64,000 bases of DNA, from contig NC_133541.1 in the NCBI RefSeq assembly GCF_048773025.1, positions 113,243,912 to 113,307,911 of the forward strand. Reading direction: 5' to 3'. The DNA is from Camelus bactrianus. Lineage: Eukaryota > Chordata > Mammalia > Artiodactyla > Camelidae. The notes under the pieces are model-generated. The model worked only from the letters and a program-made list of their open reading frames with translations. It searched no databases and was not told where the DNA came from. This document shows, piece after piece, positions 41,301 through 53,300 of the stretch (the first letter of the stretch is position 1; every line of letters starts with the position of its first letter). Position numbers and translations under genes: made by a program.

Positions 41301-44300
41301 CTGACGGACTGTTAAAGCGCAAATGTCTCTTATAATCCCTGTTTGAGCTCAGTGAATATTAAGAAGTCAAAAGAGATCATCTGTGTTTAGAGACATCTTT
41401 CTTGGAAATCCTGAACCACGTTGCCCAATAAGGTGGCCACCAGTCATGTGTGGTGACTGAGAACTTGCAGTGTGGAAAGTCCAAATTGAGATGGCCTGTA
41501 AACTACATGATGTCAAAGACTTATTACTTAAAAGTAATCTATCTCAATGTTTTATGTTGATTACATGTGGAAAGGATTGTATTTTAGATATATTGGGCTA
41601 AACAAAATGCTGTATTCTTTTTTTGTGTGTGTGATTTATCTCATGTTTACTTTAGAACCAAATAGGATATTGAGTTTATTATACCACCATATTACACTGC
41701 CATAGGGGACACATTAAGTCAAAGTTGATGGAACCCTAGAAATACACTTTTGAGATTTATAATACACCCTGATTTATCAATTTTTTACATGATCAGTTAC
41801 TAAATAGCATTTTATGAATGATGTCACTCTCCCAATAGAGCTGTATCACTGTCTAGGACATAGATATAGTCACATACGTAGAAAATGATGTATAAAGTTA
41901 CTCATTGCATAATGCTCTTAATAAGATCAGACAAAAACCTAAATGTCTAAAAAGAGAGGACTGATGAAATGATACATTATATGATGGAATATTATGCAGC
42001 CATGAAAAAAGTGTGAGGAAACATTATACATAATGACTACAGAACTTCTAAGATAAATGAAAAAAATAAGGTACATAAACTGTGCATAATATGTAACATT
42101 TATAAAAAAAAGAGAAATAAAATATATATACATACTTATTTGCTTGTATATACATACATTTTGGGGGTAAAATTTTACAGGAAACTGTTAGCACTGGTTG
42201 TTTCCTAGGCAAGGAACTGGGTGGCTGAGGGACAGGACTGGAAGGAAGGCTTTTCACTGTGTATTCTTTCTTTACCTTTTGAATTTTGAACCATGTGAAC
42301 GTATTGCCTAACCCAAAAGAAAACACAGCATTAGGACTGGCAAGAAAGTAGTTTGCGATGAAACGGGATCACGTTCTTAATGGAAAACATTTATAAAAAG
42401 TAGGCGCCACTCTAAGGATAAATACCCACAGGTAGAATGCTGGAACTATAAGGGACCTTCCTTAAAAGCTCCATCTATCCCCAACTTCTCACTTTACCTG
42501 TGAGATCTGTAAACCGAGGCCTTCAAAATTTAGTGACTTTGTGTAAGCTCGCATGGCAGAAGAGTTAAGATTGGAAATCAGAAATTCCAACATCCATCCT
42601 AGGACTCTTCTTTATCATTTTGTCTTCTCATTTTGTGTGGGCAAAACAGAGCCAAGTGAGTTTAGGCTACACAGTCGGTTGTCATGTTCTGTCTAAATTT
42701 TGGAGTCTAAATTAACGAAATAACCTCAAACCCTTGGACTACTCACATCTTGCGTGGTCACTATATGGCTATACTTATAAATAGGCTGTGCACATCTCTA
42801 TCACTGCACATATTGCAGTATGATAAATGTGCTTTTTTCCTACCCTTCGAACTCAACCAAATTCATTGAGGGCAAGAACTAAAATGTCTTTTAAGTTTTT
42901 TTTTAAAATATGTGAATGTTTAGCACAAGTGTACTGCAAAAAATATTAATAGAGGTCCACATTTCTGGGAATTTCTGGGAATTTAAAAGTGTTACAAGGT
43001 ACACAGACCATTATGTAACACCTTACACATCAGTGGCCAAGGACGGCATTCCATAATCAAACATATTAATATTTTGTCAGCAAAACATATGGTATAAATA
43101 AATACGATACATGACTGCTCATTAGTTCAGGTCTGCAAAATGCATTTTGTCTCCAAGCTTAAAAAGCTTTTGGTTTTCAAAGTCTTCTGAATGTTGGAAT
43201 TAGATAAGAAATTATAGACTGTACTCACAAAGGTGCTGTAGAAAATATGGTTAGTCACTTCTGCTCTCATCTTTTTGATGAAACCAATACAAGCAATCAT
43301 AGCAAGCAGCTTTTATACCCCATGTTTGTGCAGACCTGTTCTGTCATTAAGGAATCCAATCTAGCATAGAGGGGCAAAAGCTGACGTGGGAAGAGGAGAA
43401 AAAAAATCCTAATTGAACAACACTGTACTCCCATTGTAGCTGCTCAGTAGTTATTACTTTAATTTTTTTAAAAAGGTTTCATTTGATTAGATCATGTTAG
43501 TTTTCAACTGAAAACAGGTAAATTAAACTCCTGTCCCACATTGCCAGCAAAGGTATGCAGGCAATAAGCTTGAATCCTACTAAAAGGTAATTGCACTTTT
43601 GGAGGGACCAGTGTTCACAGAAAGAGACATTCTAAATACATTGGTGAGGAATATGCAGAAATGTACACAATTTTCTCAACTTAGGACCATTACTCTAATA
43701 TAAAAGAAAGGGGGACTTTTCTAGTCAACCTTTCCTGATTGATTGCTCTGTATTAGTACCCTTCTTATAAAGTTTTATACGCCTTTTTCTACTTTTTATA
43801 AGGGGAAAAGCTCTGGAATCAAAACACAGTACACACTAAAATCTACTTTTCTTTCCACATCCGAAGCCCCACCTCCATTTTGTTTGTTAACTTTCACATA
43901 GTATTTTCCTAGCAAAAAAATCAAATTTGCACTAAAAGACTATACATTAACTTTGCAGGCAACGATGTTTGATATGATTCAGTTTGGCGATATTGATTTT
44001 TCTATCTTAAAATTTTATTTACATTTTAACAGAATCAGTTATTCTGTTCAACGTATGAGGTTAACATTCAGCAAATGTTTATTACAAAAAAGTGTATTCC
44101 ATTCCAAAAATGGAAAACAGCAATGGCGAAAAAGAAAAACCTTCTAAGTTTGGGCTACTATTTGGGGACAAAATACTGCCTTCTCATATTTTCATCATAA
44201 TTCATTAAAATAAGAAAAAGAAAACCTAACTAGCTAGATCTCACAACAAATACACCAGCAAATTAGTAATCTAGCACAACAACAACAAAGGTAAACAAAA

Positions 44301-47300
44301 ACTAACCAGCCTATCTTTCAGTTGGGCGAAAAAACAAAACAACAAACTCCTTGCTGGATTTCTTGGCCATTTGCATACAGAAGTACCGAAAACTAAAATC
44401 TTTTTCAGTGAAGAATTTCTCGGTACACGGGACTTACTTCCTCTCTACCACCTTAACAAAATTATCAGCATTATTCCAGAATATAATTATTTAGTTGGAA
44501 ACCACCAAAAAAACAAAAAAAACCCTCAATCCAAAATGCCAGTGGTGGTTATTCTGTAAAGAAACAGAAACAACTGTTATTCTAAGACACAGAACCCATC
44601 GAGCGAAGGAAGGACTTCTGGAATACGCTGCCCCCAAGATTTAAAACGGAGACTCAGAAATAGCATCCGCGGCCACGAAGTCCCCTAAACCACGTGGCCT
44701 TCCTACGAAAGCAGAGCCTTAAACTTATAAACCACAGGAGAATTCCCCTCGGCTGCTGACTAGTAAGAATGGGTCCTGGAGAGCGAAGTCCCTGCGCTTT
44801 GGCTGCTGCCCTTACCGTTAGACGATGTGGGAGGGAGGGAAGACGGAGAAACACCCAGAATCCTGGTGGGAAGGCCCCTGGCCTCGCAGCTGCGGTGCAG
44901 GGAGACGGCGAGGAGCAGCTCCGCGTGCGGTGACCCTCTGTGAACACGCTCTGCGGCGGCGCGGCTCTCTCCGAGGCTTCGGGAGAGCGGGCTTTGCGGG
45001 CCTTGCGCGTCCGGCTGTCGCGGAGAGCGCGGCCCCACAGGGAGGCGCCGGCCAAGAGCTTCCCTTGCACCCCGGCCGGCTGGGGAGCCCGTCCCTCATC
45101 GCACGCACGCACACCCCCCGGGCCAAATCACTCGGGGGCGCGTCGCCTTCCGACCTGGGATCGCTCCACCAGGACGCAGCACGAAGCGCGCAGGACGGCG
45201 TGCGCGGCCACTCTCTTCCCACAGCGTAATCCCTCCGCGCACTAATTTTATTCACGCCCCACCCCCCTGGACGCTGGCGTCACTTCCGCCACTGGAGCGC
45301 TTTCCAGCAGCTTCCAGAAACGTCGCCTCCCCAAACCCAGCCACTCACAGATCCAAAATGCTGTATTTAACATTTCTTTTTGCTGTTTTTCGTGTGGCTA
45401 CTAGAAATTTTTAAATTAGCGGACAGTTCACATTTGTTTCTTTTGGGCAAGGGCTGCTTTAGAACTTCACATAGGATTTGGACCCCTATTCACAACTCTG
45501 GATACTATTTACGTCCACTTTATGCCCTGATAATGTTGATCCTAGGCTACTAACAACTGATGCTCACCCAGAATGTTCCTACCCCAGGGCCTTTGCTCTT
45601 GCTGTCTATTCTACTAGGGGCTCCCTCTCCCTTCTCATCTCTGGTTCCTCTTTCAACTTTCGGATCTCTTCTCAGATGCCCTCTCTCCAGTGAGGTCTGC
45701 CCTGACCACCAGCTGATCACGTCAACCTGTTTTCATCTCCTTATAGCATCTGTTTATATTGTCTGCCTTCCCACGAGAAAGTCTACTGTGTTCGCCTCTC
45801 TATTTCCTGCACGCAGCACCTAGCTCACAGCTGGTCCTCAATAAATATTTCTGCAGGGCTAAATGCATTAGCCTTAAATCTGATGGAGATTACTTAAACC
45901 GTGTTCCAGCTTGGTGCCCTTCTTTCATAGCATCCTAACTGGGTGCCCTGTTGTGGACCAGCTACCGTGCTAGGCCTGGGGGAGATCGTAATAGATGTCC
46001 TGGTCTCAACTCTCAGGAATGCAGGACTTAGTGGGTCCCAGGGACAGAAATGTCTGCAAACGGAGTTGTCAGGTTACTGCCGTGAGCCTTCTGTTACATT
46101 TTACTATGTATATGACTAAGGAAATAACCCAACAGAGGTAAAAAAACAAAATCACCTCAAAGCTCAGACTCCCTGTTTATCACCAGTAGCTGCAGCTGGT
46201 TGTTGAAAAGGCAGTTCACTTGTCCTCTTCTGCTTTTGAAAAACATTTTTGAACCATTCCAAAGACTGTGATTATGGGCAGGATCAGGGCATGTATTTCT
46301 AGCTGTGGAAGACTCTAAATGAGAAGATAGTTTGAGTCCAAAGAGCACATGTTTTCAGAGGCTTTTAAGGGAAGACTGACCTCTTAATATATCCTTCGAT
46401 TACAAAAGCACATTTTAAACCACTCTGTGGAGCAGACATTCATTTTTGTTTATATATACTCCATAAATATGTGTGGGAAAGATAAATACATTCCGAATGG
46501 TTAACCTTGGCTACCTCAGAGTTGTGGAGAAGGAGAGGATAATAAGACACTAGAAATATTTTCTTCACATATCTCCATATGGTTTTATTTGCTACAGTCA
46601 TGGATAGATTTTGTACTTTCCCAAATGAATGAAAGCGTTTTCAGAAAGAAAATATTAAAAACAAAAAGAAATAGTATGAAATGTCCCTGTATTCACAGGG
46701 GGTACTTCTGACATCTTCCCTCTTTTCATCTCACTTCTGGGCCTCAGCTACTCAAACAAAAGCCAGCAACCAGGCTGGGTGTCCAAAACTAGTAAGTAAA
46801 GACTGAGCTCACTTCTGGAGAATTTGATGATGTCACAGCTCCCCAAATACCCAGCAAGTGCCCTCACATATCACAACTCTCTTGCCATAGTTGACTTCCC
46901 TAACCTCTTCCATTGGGAGGGTACCCTTTATTGAGGGCACCTATTATAAGCCAGGTAGCTTGTTTCCATATTTTATTCTCCAATCAACCCTTAAAGGGTA
47001 AGCATTATTATCCTCACTTATCAGATGTGGAAATTGAAGTTCGGGGAGGTTGGATGAATTCCCCAAGGTCACAAAGCTAGTTAGAGGCAGAGCCTAACTT
47101 TATATTTTCCAACTATGCCCAATTCACCACCATTTGCTACCTCTTTCTTAAGGATAAGCTATAATGAAGTGTTTTTCAACTGGTTCCACAGCCAAATTAA
47201 ATTCTGTTCTCAATGGAAGCCTAATTCCAGGCACCCATGAAAGTCTCCTGCTCTCCAAAAGCTTTTCCCTAACTAGCCTTCCATGGAGCCTGATAGTCCA

Positions 47301-50300
47301 CCAATAGAATGTGTCCCGTTGGGCAACATCCCCTGGGATCCACTCTCCAAGGACAAGGACCCTTAGAAATGGATAATGTGTAACATCATTATAAATCCTG
47401 AAGGCTATCATGTGAATGAGTTATCAAGGAATACATCTAGCAAGCGTCAAAGGAAATGAGACATGGGGCCAATAAAGCTTGACAGGGGCATGGAGAAGGG
47501 ATGGTTAGAATCAGGAATGTCCTACAAGGGTGCCATTGGGGGACTGTGGACAACTGAGGGACACAGAGAAGGCAGATGTAGAAAAGAAAGTTTCCAAGCA
47601 AGGTATGTGTCACCAACCAGGTCAAGCCTGAGCCCACTTACTCTGCTAATAAGACCATGGATAGGTACAAAGTAGAGATACCTGGCCCAAGTGTGTGGTT
47701 GGTTTCTCATGGATTACACCACCCATCCCAGCTGTAAGTTCTGCAAATGCTGCTCTGTGTCACAAGGTCACTGGGATATGTCACGGAGGCTCTATGAATG
47801 GAGGTCAGTCACCCCATCAGGAAGACAGTTCAAGTGGCATGGTCTCTCAGGAGTCTGCTCAGAGTGTCCTTTTCAGGCACTGAGGGCCAAGCTTCTGGAT
47901 ATTTGAAGGATGGGTTTACAAAGACAACGGACGTCTTCTAGTAGCGGGTTTCTAGAAGCAACCTGGACAAAATATTGTCTCTTCCTTGAATGTAATGTGC
48001 TTTTTTCTTCCCACAGAAAAAGCGCACTTTGAAGGGCTCCATTGAACTGTCCCGAATCAAATGTGTCGAGATTGTGAAAAGTGACATTATCATCCCATGC
48101 CACTATAAGTATCCATTTCAGGTAAGTCCACCAGGGCAAGGGATGAGTTCCCCATTTCTTGGATGACGGGTGAAATGCTCAGTCATTGTATGGGAAGGTG
48201 GGACGCAGATGACTCTGGTCTAGGGTTAGGACTTAGACAAACCCCAGGAGAAATCTTGCTGTGTTCTTTCAATGACGCGTATTCACTCAACAGAGATTAA
48301 TCACAAAATGTCGAAAACATTGTCATTTCTCATTGCCCTTTCCCTCGTGTCTTCCTACCTCAAGAAAAGTCCTAATTATTCTGTTCCTGAAGGGGGGGAG
48401 AAAACTATCAAGGGCCCCAAGCCTAACATTTCTTAAGGGCCATTTACTCATGATTTGGGACAACGGATTGCAATGCTTGGTTATAAATTGGTTGGAGGTT
48501 CTGGAGTAAAGGACTCAGATTTTATAATCTGAGAACTACCTGGAGTTGTGCTATCCAAAACAATAGCTACTAGCCACATATGGCTGTTTAAATTTAAATG
48601 TAATTTAACTTAAACAATATTAATTAACTCCTGAGTCTCACTAAACCACAATGAATGAATAAACATCCCATACCTTCAAGAGCCACCTGTGGCTAGTGGC
48701 TACCTTATTGGACAACATAAATTTTAGAACATTTCCATCCCTGCAGAAAGTTCTACTGGCGGAAAATATCTTTAGTCTTTAGGTCGTGGTGTCATCTATA
48801 TCTTGTTACCACTCTTGACATTTATGGTTCTGAAGGAGAGGAAGGAGTGAATACTTTCTTGCACATCCTAGGATACCATTCTGGTTTGCCAATATAAGAG
48901 GAGTAAATATTCGATTTTTCAATGTGGCATAGAAAAGGACTTTTTTTCCTACCAGAAAGGTGACCTCCAAGAGATGGAATTTTTACTTCTGAACCTAAAA
49001 GGAGTAACATGTGTTTCCCATCGTTAAAATTCCAATTAAAAATGAGTGCAGGAAGGAGAAAAACTGGTGAAACCCAAAGATCTGTAGTTTAGTTAATCGC
49101 ATTGGACAAATGTCAATTTCCTGCTTTTGGAAATGTACTGCGGTTATATGAGACATGATCACTGGGGAAATGTGGGAACTCTGTACTATCTTTGGAACAT
49201 ATTGGGTGTCTTACATTATTTCAACATAAGAAATTTTTAAAATCTCAATTATACATCATATCATACATACTCTTTCATATGCCAGAATTTTTTTAATCAC
49301 TGAAAAATTAATGTGAGAAATAAATACTGTCTAGGTAGGTGGAGAGCCTGTTTCCCCAGCTATTTTAATTTAGTGATAGCCTAACGGTGACATAATCTAA
49401 GACGGGTAGCCTGGACTGTGGAGTTTCACCCTATATCTGTTCAGCATCCACACATCTGGATAACAAGGACACTAGTCCCCGAATCACCCAGATGTTTGCC
49501 TTTTTGTCAGCAACCTCACTCTCAGCCCAGTAAGCCAGGCGGGTCTGCTGTCAGTCATCCATCTCCGGGCGCACTGCTCACCTTGAACTCTATGTGTCTC
49601 CAGGTCGTGCACGACAACTACCTTCTGTATGTTTTTGCTCCAGACCGTGAGAGCCGGCAGCGCTGGGTGCTGGCCCTGAAAGAAGGTAATGCATCTCCTG
49701 GCCGATTGAGTCCCTGAGACGCCTTGGTCCCCTGGGAGGCTTGGGTCCCACAATAGGATAAAGAGCAGCTGATAGTCCAACATTTCTCCTCTTGGGTGTT
49801 GGTGGAGGGTCCCCCAAGTTTCCATGCTGGGCCCAAGACTCAACAACCAGTGCAGTACAGGGTCAGCCACATCCTGCCTGCCACTTGTTTTTGTAAGGCT
49901 CTGAGATGGGGATGTTTTTAAATTTTTTTTTTTAATGGTTCTATGTTAAAGGGTTATGTAACTACCTCCATAACATGCCAATTGTGCCTGCTGGTGATTA
50001 AAACCTAAAATATTTACTATCTGGCCCTTTAAGTAAAAGCCTGCTGACTCTTGATATCGTATGAAGAATAAGACCACGGGCCCATGCTTAGAGCACCTGG
50101 GATTGAATCCTGGCCCGGCCACTCACTAGCCACGTGTGCCTGGGCGACTTCCTTAACTGCTCTGTGCTTCGGTTTCCCCGTCTATTTCCAACAAAGGGCG
50201 GAGGAGGGAAGAGTAATTAATAATAATAGTACCTGCCTCCGGGTGTTACACTTAGTAAAACAAGTCAGACAGAGAAAAACAAATGCTGTGTGTTTTCACT

Positions 50301-53300
50301 TACATGTGGAATCTCAAAAATAAAGCCAATGAACAACTATAACAAAACAGAAACAGACTCACATACACAGAGAACAAGCTACATACAAGAGGAGAGAGGG
50401 GGAGGGAGGGGGAGGGGCAAAATAGATGAAGGGAATTAAGTACGAACTACCAGTTATAAAATAAATGAGTCACAGAGAGGCAGTGTACAGCCCAGGGGAT
50501 ATAGTCACTATTTTATAATAACTTCGTGGGGTATGTAATCTATAAAAGTACTGAATCACTAGGTTGTGCACCTGAAACTAATATAATATTGTAAGTCAAC
50601 TATACTTTAATAAATATTTTTTTTAAAAAAGCACCTGTGTCCAGAGCTTCTAAGAGTAAGGCCTTGGAACTAGCCAGGTCTAAGGTCAATATCCAATAAA
50701 TGTCAAGTAGCTTTAAATATTTTCAGATCATTGTGAGAGTACTCCTTAGGGCTCACCTTCCTGGCGGCATAATCAGAACCAGCACAGTGTTTACAGATGT
50801 AAAATGTAGAGCCAGGCTGCTAGGGAGAAAATTCCAACTCTCCCAATTATTAATGTATGACCTTGGGCAAATTCCTTGACTAATTTCAGTGTCCCCATTT
50901 CCTCAGCTATAAATTCTCCCTAGTAACAGGCAGTCATTGGATTACTGTGAGCAATGAAAGAGTTGGGATGCCTCCAACACTTGGTACCATACCCAAAGAA
51001 AGCAGTCAGTCCATATGACTATTATTGCCAGTTAGCCTGAAGCCCTGGATTTGTAGGAGAGCTGAGTTCAAACATTAATCTGTCTCTAAGCAGCTGTGGG
51101 GACTGAGGGTAAGCAAGCCATTTGAAACCTCAGGAACCACGATGCCTCTATCTGAAAAATGAGAATCAATATACAAGCCTTATCTTCTTCCAAGGTTGTT
51201 GTGAGTTTCAAATGTGATACGAACAGGCAAGTGCCAGGTCAACTCCAGTTTCCAGTATAACAGTCATGGGCACAAAACAAACACTCAGGTACAAAGTCAT
51301 CAAAAGGACTCCAGCTATGCCCATTGGTGGTTTTACTCACGGGATGTTAAAGGAGGAAGGAGCATTAGAAATAATCCGTCTGGTTCTCCGTTTTTTATAC
51401 TTTTTTTTTTTCAATCAGGAAAGCCTCTTCTTTTTTTTCCTGTACCAAAATCTGACTTTAAAGCCACAAATCTAGAAGGGATACAAGCCAAGTTGCTACT
51501 GTTTAATGTGGGAGAGATGGAGGAGTGGGAATCCTACCTACTCTGTCTTCCTGTTACCTCTGAGTCACTTTTGTGGGTCCCATGGATCCATGCTAACAAC
51601 CTCATTACACAGTAGGAGCTGAGGCTCAGCTAAGGGTCTTGCCCAACCTAAGGACACACAGCTAACACAAGGCAGAGCCAGACAAGAACCCAGATCTGCT
51701 GATGTCTGAACACAGCATACACTCCTCCATAAACGTGTATGGGGGAAAAGCCATTTTTCTGACTCGTTCGGGTTCTATTTCACTCAAGTTCACACAGCAG
51801 GGTCCAATCTCAAGGAATTATAAAGCTGGTGGCCCTTGATAGACTGACCTGGAAATAACTCTTCTGCTGGTGCCAACCCCTTTCAGAAACGAGGAATAAC
51901 AACAGTTTGGTGCCCAAGTATCATCCTAATTTCTGGTTGGACGGGAGATGGAGGTGCTGTGGTCAGGTGGAGAAGCTTGCAGTGGGCTGTGCCCAGTATG
52001 ATCCAACCAAGAATGGTAAGAGACTATGAATTCCCTTTCTTTGTAAAATGACTGACCTCCCCACGAGTAAGAAGTAAAAGCTCTTTGCTTCCCACCATCG
52101 GGGGTGTCAGGGATTGAGGGCAGAATTGCACATTCTCAGAATTTTCAGAAAGGAATCAACCACCTGCACCACCAGTCTGTTGATGTTTTTTCATCTCAAA
52201 GCTGATGTGTTTATAACTCCTTGCTACTTAACATGTGGTTCTTGGACCAGCGGCACCAACATCACCTGTAAGCTAGTTAGAACTGCAAATTCTAGGCCGC
52301 CTCCTAGCTCTGCTGGAGCAGAATTTGTACTTTAACAAGATCCCCTGGAGATGTGTGTGCACAGTAAAGTTGGTGAAGCACCGCTATCCCTTCAAGTTAG
52401 GAAATTTGAATGGCACGGTCTACTTAGATCTGAAGTTGCAGAGACAGCCTTAGAGAGCTATAATACTGTTTATCACGGTGGCGTCACATCACGCATGTGT
52501 TTAATTGCGCGACTTCAACTCTAGACACCTAAAAGGGGAAGAAAGCAAAACCAAAATAAGCTGCTATTTTACCCTGTGGCTTCTCCCTGCCTCCACTTCA
52601 AGCTTGCCCTTCACCTCCACAGTCTTAGAGAAAAAGAGGGCACAGCTTCAATGCAAACTGAAAACAGAAGACATTGGTGTTTTTGGTCTTTAAGGTCAAA
52701 GACCCAGGTTCTAAGGAATGGACTGCGACTGGATTTTACCTTATGTGATGACTTTGGGACCCAAACCCCCAAAGAAGGGCAACTCCACTCTGATGCACTT
52801 TTTCGTGCGTCATGCCCCCATTCCTCACAACCGTCTGGGGTAGATGGTGTGATGTTAAAGAAAGAAGGCTGAGCAGTTCAGTAAGTTCAAGGTCACACAG
52901 CGAGGAAGAGCTCTCAAAGCCATGGCTGAGTAGGAATGAAGGATCATGTGAACTGTTTGCTCCCACCGCCCTCTCCTCTCAACCTCTCTTACCCTACTTA
53001 GCTTTTCTCTTCTGTCGGTTTCTTTTTGGCACTAGCCCCTCAGATTGACAGCCCAAGGTGGATGTGCTAAATGTAACACGTGGCTGGGTTTTCTGTGGCT
53101 TCCTGAGTTGCAGCCCCTACTACTGCCACTTTAACAACCACCACTTCTCGCCCTCCACCTTGGGAGAGAAAGCTCAAGGTTACCAGCCCCTTGGCCCAGA
53201 AGAATATTTACCTAGTTTAGAAGACAGTGATTCTCTGCATTAGCCCTGTGGTCCATACTCAGGAAGGCTGGTATCTAATGAAAAAAAAAAAAAAGGAAGG

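Larger units (their letters stand above)
26314..48016 (+). other. ITK: ITK intron 1 (21.7 kb)
   Basis: Phase 0 intron between GTATGT and a CTTCCCACAG acceptor. It holds MIR, L2 and L1 fragments, a MER20-type hAT copy inside an L1 (about 36,050-36,225), a camelid SINE (36,618-36,740), a polypyrimidine tract (32,277-32,398), an AT-rich stretch (37,850-37,935) and an isolated CpG island (about 44,640-45,350). The stretch from about 42,600 to 44,640 shows no repeat that I can name. Confidence 0.9.
49686..51886 (+). other. ITK: ITK intron 3
   Basis: 2.2 kb, phase 1. It holds a plus-strand MIR (50,080-50,250), an L1 3' end (50,250-50,632), two more plus-strand MIR copies (50,790-51,010 and 51,040-51,260) and a minus-strand MIR (51,600-51,720). 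Confidence 0.85.

Noticed and set aside
44654-45255. Long ORFs on both strands in the intronic CpG island
   Set aside because: They are Arg/Ala/Pro-rich readings of GC-dense DNA in several frames at once, as expected where stop codons are rare. None resembles a known protein.
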